38,393 bases of DNA from Candidatus Equimonas enterica (GTDB lineage Bacteria > Bacteroidota > Bacteroidia > Bacteroidales > Bacteroidaceae): the NCBI GenBank assembly GCA_018066225.1, contig JAGHRU010000157.1, forward strand, positions 1 to 38,393. The letters run 5' to 3'. Each line of letters begins with the position of its first letter. Position 1 is the stretch's first letter. Below, piece by piece: positions 14,396 to 22,719 of the stretch. A program made the translations under genes and the position numbers. A model generated the notes under the pieces. It was given only the letters and a program-made list of their open reading frames with translations, was not told the DNA's origin and ran no database searches.

Positions 14396-15724
14396 ATGAG
14401 ATTGACATATTTGACCACAGGTAACGCGCGCACCCGTAGAGCCAAGCAAAACATCCTGGCTATGCTGGGGCTAAAAGGCGCGAGCATCGCTTGCCATCTC
14501 GTGATGGTGCCGCTTGTGTTGCACTATGTCAATGCCGACATCTACGGGATATGGCTGACGCTGAGTTCCATGGTGGCATGGATTAGTTTTCTGGACATCG
14601 GCATCAACAATGGGCTGAAAAACAAACTGGCCGAGGCACTGGCCCACGACGACACGGCGTTGGCCAAGCAATACGTCAGTACGACCTATGCGCTGCTCTC
14701 CCTGATATTCATGCCCGCGCTGGTCATCCTGCTGATGGTCACCCCACTTGTGCATTGGCACGAAGTGCTCAATGTGCCGGCAGCCTCTGCCGACGGTCTG
14801 AGTATTGCGGTCGCCATCATCATCGCTTACTTCTGCATCAACTTCATCCTCTCTACGATCAACGTGGTGCTGATGGCGGTGCAACGGCCCGCCTATTCGT
14901 CGTGTCTGAACTTGTGTCAGCAGTTGCTCTCGTTGGCCATCATCGCCTTGTTTACCTTCATGACCAAGGGCAATCTGGTGCTGCTGTGCATAGGGCTGTG
15001 CGTGGCGCCCATAGTCGACGTGTCGCTGTTCAACATCTTCTTTTTCGGCCGCCGCTATCGGCAGATAGCCCCTTCGCTCGGCAGCGTCCGTTTCAGCCTT
15101 GCTCCTGCGTTGCTCCGGCTCGGTGTCAGGTTCTTCATCATCCAGATAGCGGGCATCGTGCAGTATCAGATGGTGAACTTCCTCATCATACGCCACTACG
15201 GCTCTGCGGAAGTCACGGCCTACAACATAGCCTTCAAATACTTCAACGTGCTCTACATGGTGTGGGGCATACTGGTCACGCCCATTTGGGCCGCCGTGAC
15301 AGATGCTGTGACCAGAGGTGAAATTAGTTGGATTGTCACGACTGTGAAGCACTATCAGCGGCTCTTCTGCCTCTTCGTCGTGGGCGACATCGTCTTGCTG
15401 CTGCTCTCGCCCGTGGCCTACGACTGGTGGGTGGGCTCCGCCGTTGAGGTGTCTTTCTCCATCTCCTTGTGGGTCATGATATTCCACATCACCATGATGT
15501 TTGGCATGGTCTATGTCAATGTGCTCAATGGCCTTGGCCTGCTCAATGTGCAGACCATTGCTTGTCTGTGTTCGCCTGTGCTGTTTCTCGCGCTGTGTAC
15601 CCTCCTGCGCCGCTACGGCATGGGCGTAGAGTCTATCATCATCGCGTCGGTAGCCGCCAACTTCAATGGCTTGATATTGGCACCGATACAATACCATCTT
15701 TATGTCAAGAGTGCAACCAGATAA
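14396..15724 (+). CDS. Polysaccharide flippase (Wzx-like, MOP superfamily)
   Basis: This integral inner-membrane protein probably flips undecaprenyl-linked oligosaccharide units to the periplasmic face. The 442-residue product is nearly all hydrophobic helices (about 12), with the family-like N-terminus NILAMLGLKGASIACHLVMV and the block GIWLTLSSMVAWISFLDIGI near 50-70. The segment LGVRFFIIQIAGIVQYQMVN near 240 is typical of the middle of these proteins. The ATG at 14396 is used; a TTG 17 codons upstream lies closer to the promoter and is less likely. It is followed by the polymerase-like gene with 1 nt between them. The carried glycan is not known. Confidence 0.85.
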   Translation: MRLTYLTTGNARTRRAKQNILAMLGLKGASIACHLVMVPLVLHYVNADIYGIWLTLSSMVAWISFLDIGINNGLKNKLAEALAHDDTALAKQYVSTTYALLSLIFMPALVILLMVTPLVHWHEVLNVPAASADGLSIAVAIIIAYFCINFILSTINVVLMAVQRPAYSSCLNLCQQLLSLAIIALFTFMTKGNLVLLCIGLCVAPIVDVSLFNIFFFGRRYRQIAPSLGSVRFSLAPALLRLGVRFFIIQIAGIVQYQMVNFLIIRHYGSAEVTAYNIAFKYFNVLYMVWGILVTPIWAAVTDAVTRGEISWIVTTVKHYQRLFCLFVVGDIVLLLLSPVAYDWWVGSAVEVSFSISLWVMIFHITMMFGMVYVNVLNGLGLLNVQTIACLCSPVLFLALCTLLRRYGMGVESIIIASVAANFNGLILAPIQYHLYVKSATR

Positions 15725-15725
15725 T

Positions 15726-16913
15726 ATGCGAAGGTATGTTTGTACCATCTATTGGCTGATAGGAGTGTTATTCTTCGTCGAACCATTCTTATCAGCCTTT
15801 ACGGCCAACAAATATATTATCCACGGACTGGAGATTGTGATATTGATGCAGCTTTTCGTTTGTTGCTGGCATGTTTTCTCGCACAAGGCTGATGTGCATT
15901 ACGGTAAGGTCGCCCAAGTGCTTTGGTGTGCGCTGGCAGCGGTGAGCATCGGCATCATCGTGCGTGGTGATTATGGCGGCGGTTTGTTGAAGTTCCTGCT
16001 GAAGTTTAAGTACGGCTATGGCTTGATGGTCTATCTGCTGCCTGCTGTCATCTTGCCTTTGCCCAATCTGAAATACTTTGATGCCATCCTCTCTGTCCTC
16101 TTCAAGCTGCAATTGCTGGTCATTCCGCTATGGATGATTGATTTCAGCCCTGACGGATTGGTGCGCGAGGTCTTCTACGGCGAGCGGATAGGCGTCTATC
16201 TGCCTGTTATCTCGGCTTTCCTGTTAGGTTTCCTGCGTTTGCTTTCGCCTTCTCGGCGCATCGTCACCTTCTGCATATACCTCATCTATCTGCTGCTGAT
16301 GGTACTCAATGCGCGCCGCAACATGGTATTGTCATTGGGCCTATACGGACTCGTTGCCATCATCGTCAATGTTCTGTTTTCGGGCAACAAGAAGGCTACG
16401 CTCATCATGCTGGTGGCGTTGCTGTTTTCTGCCGTAACCATAGTTGCCAACTTCGAGCGGCTTTCCACTAGCATCCTCTCTAATCTTATGGACAAAGGCA
16501 TGGAAGATACGCGTAGCGGCGTAGAGATGATTTTCCTCTACGACTTCTCCAATTCACCAGCCACGGACATCGCCTTTGGCCGCGGCATAGACGGCACATA
16601 CTATCAGGAGATGGTGGACAAAGACACAGAGGAAGTGACTTACGACCGCGAAGGTATCGAGACGGGCTATCTGCACATGGTGCTCAAAGGCGGTGTAGTC
16701 TATGCCGTACTTCTCATCGCCATGATGATGACCGCCATCGTCACCGGCTGTCGCATGCGCAGGCGGTATCTGGCCTATCTGTCCTTGGTGATGGTCATCT
16801 TCCTCGTCGATAGTTACACCTCCAATCCTATTTGTACGTTTTCCATCCGTACAGTCATCTTCTGGCTGAGCCTGTCTCTCTTGCTGCAACAAGTGCCCAA
16901 GCAAGCCAACTAA
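15726..16913 (+). CDS. Polytopic membrane protein, probable O-antigen/EPS polymerase (Wzy-like)
   Basis: This 395-residue protein has about ten hydrophobic helices and one larger hydrophilic segment (about 250-310, from LMDKGMEDTRSGVE to DREGIETGYL) before the last helices. That layout is typical of Wzy/O-antigen-ligase-like proteins, which share little sequence. AFGRGIDGTYY and ETGYLHMVLKGG resemble the conserved periplasmic-loop region of such polymerases. ATG 15726 follows the flippase stop by one base; an ATG at 15702 would overlap the flippase by 23 nt. Function is inferred from topology and from its position between a flippase and a GT4. It could instead be a ligase or an unrelated membrane protein. 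Confidence 0.6.
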   Translation: MRRYVCTIYWLIGVLFFVEPFLSAFTANKYIIHGLEIVILMQLFVCCWHVFSHKADVHYGKVAQVLWCALAAVSIGIIVRGDYGGGLLKFLLKFKYGYGLMVYLLPAVILPLPNLKYFDAILSVLFKLQLLVIPLWMIDFSPDGLVREVFYGERIGVYLPVISAFLLGFLRLLSPSRRIVTFCIYLIYLLLMVLNARRNMVLSLGLYGLVAIIVNVLFSGNKKATLIMLVALLFSAVTIVANFERLSTSILSNLMDKGMEDTRSGVEMIFLYDFSNSPATDIAFGRGIDGTYYQEMVDKDTEEVTYDREGIETGYLHMVLKGGVVYAVLLIAMMMTAIVTGCRMRRRYLAYLSLVMVIFLVDSYTSNPICTFSIRTVIFWLSLSLLLQQVPKQAN

Positions 16914-16931
16914 TGCCCTCGTCGTTTGACC

Positions 16932-18089
16932 ATGACCGTATATTTCGATTACCAATGTTTCCAGCAAAAGGTTGGCGGTGTGTCAAGATGCTTCTGCGAA
17001 CTCATCAAGCACATGCCCGCCGACATAGCGTGCAAGATACTTGTCAAGGCATCCGAGAACTTGTACTTGCGGGACCCGCAGTTGTTGCCCGACCTGCCGA
17101 GCCCGCGACTGACATACGACAACTATGCGGGGGCGATAAGTTTCAAGGGACGTCGCCGCCTCTTCACCTGGCTCGACCGCAATGTCCCGTTTTTTCCTTC
17201 TTTCACGTCCATCAACAGGCGATATGCGAAGGCTGCGCTCGCTGCGGGCGACTTCGACATCTGCCATGTGACGATGCAGGAAGAGACCTGTCTGTTGGAC
17301 TACCTCGCAGGCAAGCCTTTCGTCTTCACCGTGCACGACATGATATGGGAATTGTTCCCCACGCCTTTACGGCAGAAGTGGAGCAGGCAGAAGCGACTGT
17401 TCTGCCAAAAGGCCGCCCATATCGTCGCAGTGTCGGGGCACACGAAGCATGATCTCATGAGACTGTGGCAGATACCGGAAGAGAATATAACGGTGATTTA
17501 TCACGGCGCACCAGATATGAGTGACCATACCTACACCGACATTGTCGGACAACCCTATTTCTTGTTTGTCGGTCGGCGAGAGGGTTACAAAAATTTCGAG
17601 CAGACGTTGTACGCCTTCGCCCATTTCCATCAGCACCATCCCGAGGTGAAGTTGCTGTGTACGGGAAGTCCCTTCACGCCAAGAGAGCAGCGCATGATTG
17701 ATGCGCTACATCTGACGGACAAGGTGCGGTGCCGCTATGTGTCGGATGAGGACTTATACAATTTATACCACTATGCCATTGCTTTCATCTTCCCGTCAAT
17801 CTACGAAGGCTTTGGCATACCGATACTCGAAGCCTTTGCCAATGGCTGTCCTGTGCTGCTCAATGACACGAGTTGCTTCCCCGAGATAGGTGGTGACGCC
17901 GCCGTGTACTTCCATGCCGACTTGCAAGGTGACTCTGATTTGAGTGAGAAGATGGCGTACATCTATTCCCTGCCTGCTGACCAAAGGAGGCGGATAGTCG
18001 ATAGAGGCAGGCAGCGGGCAGAGCAGTTCACTTGGCACGCCGCCGCGCAACGCTTGGCAGAAGTGTATCGTAAGGTCGTGGGCAGATAG
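16932..18089 (+). CDS. Glycosyltransferase family 4
   Basis: The 385-residue GT-B enzyme starts MTVYFDYQCFQQKVGGVSR, with the N-terminal GG-x-xR loop of GT4. PYFLFVGRREGYKN near 205-218 opens the C-terminal Rossmann domain. The donor-binding region is EGFGIPILEAFANGCPVL, followed by CFPEIGGDAAVYF. These fit mannosyl- or related hexosyltransferases of the WbpZ/MtfB type, but the donor cannot be told. It is the last plus-strand gene of the glycan cluster. The last codons (GTG GGC AGA TAG) lie within the left arm of the repeat hairpin at 18080-18105, so the repeat supplies the C-terminal residues and stop codon. Confidence 0.9.
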   Translation: MTVYFDYQCFQQKVGGVSRCFCELIKHMPADIACKILVKASENLYLRDPQLLPDLPSPRLTYDNYAGAISFKGRRRLFTWLDRNVPFFPSFTSINRRYAKAALAAGDFDICHVTMQEETCLLDYLAGKPFVFTVHDMIWELFPTPLRQKWSRQKRLFCQKAAHIVAVSGHTKHDLMRLWQIPEENITVIYHGAPDMSDHTYTDIVGQPYFLFVGRREGYKNFEQTLYAFAHFHQHHPEVKLLCTGSPFTPREQRMIDALHLTDKVRCRYVSDEDLYNLYHYAIAFIFPSIYEGFGIPILEAFANGCPVLLNDTSCFPEIGGDAAVYFHADLQGDSDLSEKMAYIYSLPADQRRRIVDRGRQRAEQFTWHAAAQRLAEVYRKVVGR

Positions 18090-18157
18090 GAAAAACTATC
18101 TGCCCTTGTTGTTAAAACGGTCTGCGCAGACCGGTTTTACTATCTGCGCAAATCGTG
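18080..18157. terminator. Paired hairpins, copy C of the CTATCTGCCC repeat family
   Basis: The first hairpin pairs GGGCAGATAG (18080-18089, containing the GT4 stop) with CTATCTGCCC (18096-18105) around a 6-nt A-rich loop. The second is the palindrome GGTCTGCGCAGACC (18119-18132), flanked by AAAAC and GTTTT, a layout suited to two-way termination. ACTATCTGCGCA (18139-18150) and TCTGCGCAAATCGTG (18143-18157) match copy A at 1838-1849 directly and at 1859-1873 inverted. The site lies between convergent glycan genes. Confidence 0.7.
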
Positions 18158-18193
18158 AAAAGGCGCACGACTTGGGGCGAAAAGGGACGTAGG

Positions 18194-19603
18194 CTAATAC
18201 GCGCCTTCTTCGCCCTTGAACGCGCCCACGATGGTCTTGAAGATGATAAAAACGTCGAGCGAGAGACTCCAATGCTCGATGTACCAGATGTCGCGCTCTA
18301 CGCGGCCCTCCATCTGCCAGAGTTCGGAGGTCTCGCCGCGATAGCCCGTGACTTGCGCGTAGCCCGTGATGCCGGGCTTGACGAAGTGGCGCACCATGTA
18401 CGAGCCGATGATGTGGGCGTACTGCTCGGTGTGGCGCAGCATGTGAGGACGCGGGCCGACGACCGACATCTCGCCGCGCAACACGTTGATAAACTGCGGC
18501 AACTCGTCGATGCTCGTGCGGCGCATCAGTTCGCCCACACGCGTCTTGCGCGGGTCATCGCGGGTGGCCTGGCGCGTGTCGGACTCGGCATTGAGGCGCA
18601 TCGAACGGAACTTGTAGCACCAGAACGCTTTACCACCAAGGCCGCTGCGCTGCTGCTTGAAGAACACAGGACCCGGGCTCGTCAGCTTGATCCACAGGCC
18701 AAAGACGACGTAAAACCACGGGAAGACAAGCACCAGGACAGCGAGCGAGAAGCAGATGTCGAAGGCGCGTTTGAGCGCACGGTTGATGATGGACTCCAAA
18801 GGCTCATTGTGGACAGAGAAGACCGGTGTGCCGGCCATCATCTCAAACGCCATCGTGTGCTTCACATCGATGACGGAGGCCGGGATGCCGCAGAAGCGGA
18901 TGAGGTGCGCCTCGCAGTACGAGAGGATGGCGTGGCGCGCGCTGCTCTCTTGGTCGGAGAGCGTGCAATAGACATAATCCACACGCCGCTGGCCGCTGGC
19001 CATATAGGCGGGGAACTGCGCCGCTGTGCCCAGATAATCTACGCCGAGCGACGCAGCCAGTGGTGCTGGCGCATCGGCGAAGTAGCCCTGCACCTTGTAG
19101 CCCGTAGTAGGGTCGTCCACCATACGGCGAAAGAGGTCCTCGACGATGCTGATGTCGCCTACGAAGACGGCGAAGTTGGTGTTGCGGCCTTTGCTGCGGT
19201 AGCGTTTGAGTGCCCAGCGCGTGAGATAGCGGAAGAGCAACACGACGACGAAAGACCCGCCAAAGAGCGGCACCATAAAGCGCCATGTGAAGAGCGGCCA
19301 GCGAAACACCCACAGCACCGTGAGCGTCAGCAGAACAAACGAAAGGAAGGTCGTGAAGTGCTTTTTCAGGATGACATCACCTGTGGTGAAGCGTTGATGC
19401 ACCACGACACCCGTGTAGAGTTGGCATACGCCGTAACACAGCGCGATAAGCACCAGCAGACGCTTGAAGTGCGGCGGGAAATTGCCCGATTCGCGCCAAT
19501 AGAGGACGTAGATGCCTGCCATCATCAGCATAATGAGGGTAGCCTCTGAGATGAGTACGCCGAGGCGCACCAGTCTGTCGCTCGAATTCTGGGTATGTAT
19601 CAT
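18194..19603 (-). CDS. Undecaprenyl-phosphate sugar phosphotransferase (WcaJ-like)
   Basis: Polyprenyl glycosylphosphotransferases start glycan assembly by moving a sugar-1-phosphate onto undecaprenyl phosphate. The 469-residue protein has four N-terminal membrane helices (within about 15-130), a Rossmann-like cytosolic domain (about 140-265), a further hydrophobic segment (about 285-305) and the C-terminal catalytic bacterial-transferase domain. That domain shows FKQQRSGLGGKAFWCYKFRSM, DELPQFINVLRGEMSVVGPRP and KPGITGYAQVTGYRGET. The last block is close to glucose-1-phosphate-specific WcaJ, but the sugar is an inference. It is the last gene of the minus-strand run and meets the plus-strand glycan genes at the hairpins of copy C. 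The start at 19603 (MIHTQNSSDRLVRLG) is the only good ATG. Confidence 0.94.
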   Translation of the reverse strand: MIHTQNSSDRLVRLGVLISEATLIMLMMAGIYVLYWRESGNFPPHFKRLLVLIALCYGVCQLYTGVVVHQRFTTGDVILKKHFTTFLSFVLLTLTVLWVFRWPLFTWRFMVPLFGGSFVVVLLFRYLTRWALKRYRSKGRNTNFAVFVGDISIVEDLFRRMVDDPTTGYKVQGYFADAPAPLAASLGVDYLGTAAQFPAYMASGQRRVDYVYCTLSDQESSARHAILSYCEAHLIRFCGIPASVIDVKHTMAFEMMAGTPVFSVHNEPLESIINRALKRAFDICFSLAVLVLVFPWFYVVFGLWIKLTSPGPVFFKQQRSGLGGKAFWCYKFRSMRLNAESDTRQATRDDPRKTRVGELMRRTSIDELPQFINVLRGEMSVVGPRPHMLRHTEQYAHIIGSYMVRHFVKPGITGYAQVTGYRGETSELWQMEGRVERDIWYIEHWSLSLDVFIIFKTIVGAFKGEEGAY

Positions 19604-19636
19604 AGCAATCTTTTATCTTTGTCATAGGATGGCCGC

Positions 19637-20764
19637 CTATCTCCTGTGGGCGATGCGCCATACGAAGTGCCAGAGTTTCCACAGCGGTGCCCAGAGGACT
19701 TCGCTGGGATAGTAGCGTACGAAGCGCAGGTTGCGGCGTACGCGGGTGAAGTATGCGCCTGCTGTGCCGTCGGCGTAGTGCTTGAAGCGCGTGTCGCTAT
19801 GGCCGAAGTTGCCCGAGAGCATCACCTCGGAGAGCAGCATCGCTCCCGACCGCTCCTCGGGCGCGACCAGCATCCGCGACTGCTCAAGCCCGAAGATGTC
19901 GCCGAGCACATACATCAGCGCGCCAGCGAAACGCCGCAGCCCGAGATGGCGGAAGGCGTCGGCGATGGCAGCCGCCTCCTCTGCCGTAGGCTGCCAGCGG
20001 TGGAGCAGGCAGTAGTAGTCGGTGAGTTGGCGCAGACCAACGCCCTCGGAGAAGAAGTGCCGATAGATATGCAGCAGCAGATAGACGGCGTTGAACGACG
20101 GCGTGGGTGCGCAAAATCCAGCGACTGTATGGCCAAACTGCTCAGCGGCCTGCGCCTCAAACCAGCGTTGCAACCAGCGGTTGCGCCCCGGCGCATACAT
20201 CCACGAGGGCGTGAAGTGCACCTCTATGTTGGTGTGGCGCAGCACATGGAAATCCACATGATGATAGACGGGCTCCACATGGGCATCGTAGCGCCGCACA
20301 TAGTCGAGGCAGCGGCGGCAGCGGCGGCGCAGCGAGGCTTCCCGCCCTATGGCGATGTCCTCGGGCCAGAGCCATACGTCGATGTCGCCCGACATACGCA
20401 ATGTGGGGTCGGGATAGAGCAGTGCCACGCCCTGCCCTTTGAGGACGCACGCCTTGTAGCCGGCAGAAAGGAACTTCTGACAGATGCGCTGGCAGGTCTG
20501 TGTGTGGCGCTCGCCAGTCGTCTTCGTGCTGTAAGTCTCCGAGAGCCAAGGCACGAATATCCCCCGGTTGTCGGGACGCAAGGCGTAGGGCAAGCGCGCT
20601 ACGGCGCTAAACACTACGGCAGAGACGGCCTGCTGCTGCGCTGTCTGCCACACCGCTTGCCACTGCTGCTCACTCAGCGGCAGCAGTGCCTCGCAAGGCT
20701 GCTCGCCTGTCACGCCACAGCGCAGCAGGTGCAGAAAGACGGAGTCGGTATTACGGTTGGCCAT
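19637..20764 (-). CDS. Uncharacterised nucleotidyltransferase family protein (NTP_transf_5-like)
   Basis: The 375-residue soluble protein has the pattern of PF14907. The fold's core appears as KACVLKGQGVALLYPDPTLR followed by MSGDIDVWLW, where GDIDVW carries the two acidic residues expected of a nucleotidyltransferase active site. NIEVHFTPSWMY supplies a third conserved block, and YLLLHIYRHFFSEGVGLRQL is the typical helical part. Members often sit in capsule and exopolysaccharide clusters, yet the reaction is not established. It lies 9 nt after the WecG-type gene and 33 nt before the phosphotransferase gene, within the glycan operon. Substrate unknown. Confidence 0.82.
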   Translation of the reverse strand: MANRNTDSVFLHLLRCGVTGEQPCEALLPLSEQQWQAVWQTAQQQAVSAVVFSAVARLPYALRPDNRGIFVPWLSETYSTKTTGERHTQTCQRICQKFLSAGYKACVLKGQGVALLYPDPTLRMSGDIDVWLWPEDIAIGREASLRRRCRRCLDYVRRYDAHVEPVYHHVDFHVLRHTNIEVHFTPSWMYAPGRNRWLQRWFEAQAAEQFGHTVAGFCAPTPSFNAVYLLLHIYRHFFSEGVGLRQLTDYYCLLHRWQPTAEEAAAIADAFRHLGLRRFAGALMYVLGDIFGLEQSRMLVAPEERSGAMLLSEVMLSGNFGHSDTRFKHYADGTAGAYFTRVRRNLRFVRYYPSEVLWAPLWKLWHFVWRIAHRR

Positions 20765-20773
20765 AGTTGGTCG

Positions 20774-21520
20774 TTATTCTCGTGTGAATTTCTCGCCTAT
20801 GATGTGGCCGATGAACAGCGCGTTGCCCACGAGATAGCGGCGCCACATACGGCGTGGCTCACGCAGCAGTCGGTAGAGCCACTCCAAGCCGTGACGCTGC
20901 CACCACAGCGGTGCGCGCTTCATAGTGCCGGCGTAGAAGTCGAAGACGGCGCCGATGCAGCCACAGTGGCAGTGGATGGAGAGCGACGGCCAGTTGGCGT
21001 GCGCCCATTTCTCTTGCTTTGGCGCGGTCATGCCTATCCAGAGCAGGTCGGGATTGGCGGCGTTGATAGCCGCCACGATGGCCGCGTTCTCCTGCGGGGT
21101 GAAGGTCTTGGTGTATGGTGGCGAGAGTTTCACAACGTCGAGGTCGGGATAGTCACGCGCGGCGCGCTCCTTGATGCGTCCAAGCACCTGCTCCGATGAG
21201 CCGACGAACATCACCTTCTTGCGCGCTGAGGGCGTGGCCGATACCTCGAGGCGCTGCATCTCGCTGACAAACAAGTCCCAGCCTGCGCACCGCTCCGTGG
21301 GCTGCGACTTCGCGCCTATCCATCGGCATGCCTTGACGATGCTGATGCCGTCGGCGATGAGTGCGTCGCAGCGGCAGAGGACTTCGGCGAAGGCGGTGTC
21401 GGCGCGCGCCACATTGTAGCAATGGGCGTTGATGGTGCAGATGAGGCATTTGCCCGGAGGCAAGGCGGCGAGTGCGGCCTTGCTCTGCACGATGGCGAGA
21501 TGGCGTAGTCTGAACTTCAT
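20774..21520 (-). CDS. WecG/TagA/CpsF-family glycosyltransferase (GT26)
   Basis: GT26 enzymes add the second sugar, often N-acetylmannosaminuronic acid or a similar residue, to an undecaprenyl-linked acceptor. The 248-residue protein shows the family blocks CTINAHCYNVARAD (near 28-41), ADGISIVKACRWIG (near 56-69), LLWIGMTAPKQEKWAH and GAVFDFYAGTMKRAP, with a basic C-terminus that fits membrane association. Asp57 in ADG is at the position of the expected catalytic acid. The ATG overlaps the stop of the upstream GT4 gene by four bases, so coupling is likely. It would naturally follow the initiating phosphotransferase in the pathway. Confidence 0.93.
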   Translation of the reverse strand: MKFRLRHLAIVQSKAALAALPPGKCLICTINAHCYNVARADTAFAEVLCRCDALIADGISIVKACRWIGAKSQPTERCAGWDLFVSEMQRLEVSATPSARKKVMFVGSSEQVLGRIKERAARDYPDLDVVKLSPPYTKTFTPQENAAIVAAINAANPDLLWIGMTAPKQEKWAHANWPSLSIHCHCGCIGAVFDFYAGTMKRAPLWWQRHGLEWLYRLLREPRRMWRRYLVGNALFIGHIIGEKFTRE

Positions 21521-22593
21521 CGGGTGCTGCTAACTTGGTCGTAAATACTTGTGAGACGTGCCACGTATTGATCGGGGCTGAATTGCTGCGCGATGGTCGC
21601 CTGTGCCGCATCGCTGAGTCGGTGCCACAGGCTGCGGTCGGCGTGAAGCCGCGCTATGGCTGCTGCCACGCCGTCGCTCTCGTGCGCCGCCACGAGCAGC
21701 CCATTGCTGCCGTCGGCCACCACCGTGGGCACCGAGCCTACTGGCGTCACTACGGGTACGGCACCGACGCTCATGCTCTCCATGAGGCTCATCGGCAATC
21801 CTTCGAAGTAGGAGGGCAGCACGAAGACATCCAGGCTTTGCAGGAAGGCCGTCTTCTCCCTCCCGCTGACAACGCCAGCGTAGCAGAATTGCGCACCCAG
21901 GGCTTCGGCGAAGGCGGGCACGAACGCGCTGTCCCCTTCTTCGCGTCCTGCCATAAGGAGGCGGAAGGGTATGCCTTGCCCTTGCAGCAGGCGGCAGGCG
22001 GCGAGGAGCTCTGCCATCCCCTTGTCGGCCGTGATGCGTCCGAGGTAGCCTAATGTCAAGGCTTCGCCCGTCGGGGCATGCGGCAGACGGGGGGCCACAT
22101 CTTCGGCCACGGCATTGGGCAGAACATGGATGTGCTGCACGCCATATCGGGCCAGCACTTCCCGTTCCTGCTCCGAGAGCACGATGACGGGCGGCTGCCC
22201 GCGGAAGGCCCACTGCATCAGCCATCGTAGCGGCCAGGGTATGCTCTGGCGGCAGAGGTAATGGCCGCCGTGGATGTGGAGCACCAGGGGATGGCGCATA
22301 CAGCGCGCCACGGCTATAAAGACTGGATCGCGCAGGATGGAGGCGCGTGAGAGCGGGAAGTTGTAGTGCACCACGGCGTCGCGCTCTGTCCGCAGGAGCG
22401 TGCGCCATGCCGTGAGCCGCCTGAGCAGCGCAGGCAATCGCCGCCATCCGCCACGCTCACCATCGGCACGCCCGAGGGTGAAATGCCGAAAATCCACGCC
22501 CTTGCAATGGCGCAGGATAAACTGCGTCACGGCCGACACGCCGCTCACATTGCGTTGCGGGTCAAGCGAGGGTGATACGATGATGACTTTCAT
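21517..22593 (-). CDS. Glycosyltransferase family 4
   Basis: The 358-residue GT-B enzyme starts MKVIIVSPSLDPQRNVSGVS, with the N-terminal Rossmann strand and a glycine loop. LTLGYLGRITADKGMAELLAAC marks the interdomain joint of GT4. The donor site is VLPSYFEGLPMSLMESMSVGAVPV followed by GSVPTVVADGSNGLLV. Donor sugar is not apparent. Its stop overlaps the following GT26 gene (ATGA). Upstream, only an acetyltransferase tail separates it from the next GT4. Confidence 0.92.
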   Translation of the reverse strand: MKVIIVSPSLDPQRNVSGVSAVTQFILRHCKGVDFRHFTLGRADGERGGWRRLPALLRRLTAWRTLLRTERDAVVHYNFPLSRASILRDPVFIAVARCMRHPLVLHIHGGHYLCRQSIPWPLRWLMQWAFRGQPPVIVLSEQEREVLARYGVQHIHVLPNAVAEDVAPRLPHAPTGEALTLGYLGRITADKGMAELLAACRLLQGQGIPFRLLMAGREEGDSAFVPAFAEALGAQFCYAGVVSGREKTAFLQSLDVFVLPSYFEGLPMSLMESMSVGAVPVVTPVGSVPTVVADGSNGLLVAAHESDGVAAAIARLHADRSLWHRLSDAAQATIAQQFSPDQYVARLTSIYDQVSSTR

Positions 22594-22611
22594 GAGCGGT
22601 GATGGGGTTTC

Positions 22612-22719
22612 TTATTTACCGAGCCGACGCTCGTGGGCTGCTATCTGCTCGGGGCTGAAGCGCTGGCGCAGCAGGCGTGCCGGCACGCCGCCGATGACGC
22701 TGTATGGCGGACAGGTCAG
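22612..22719 (-). pseudogene. Orphan C-terminal tail of a hexapeptide acetyltransferase
   Basis: Between the two GT4 genes the minus strand encodes about 35 codons with no start: CPPYSVIGGVPARLLRQRFS, then PEQIAAHERRLGK and a stop at 22612. P-Y-S-V-I-x-GVPA-R-xxxQRF is the C-terminal signature of CatB/VatD-like left-handed beta-helix acetyltransferases, where the last coil reads GVPAKxIRxRF. A TGA lies in frame just upstream, and the 3' end of the GT4 at 22716 overlaps it by four bases. The rest of the gene is absent. It is best explained as the remnant left when the neighbouring GT gene was recombined in. Confidence 0.7.

Noticed and set aside
14471-15748. 425-codon minus-strand ORF opposite the flippase
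   Set aside because: Antisense shadow, highly charged composition opposite a membrane protein.
19614-19621. TATCTTTG on the plus strand
   Set aside because: It matches a promoter -7 box but points into antisense of the nucleotidyltransferase-like gene, with no gene to drive.
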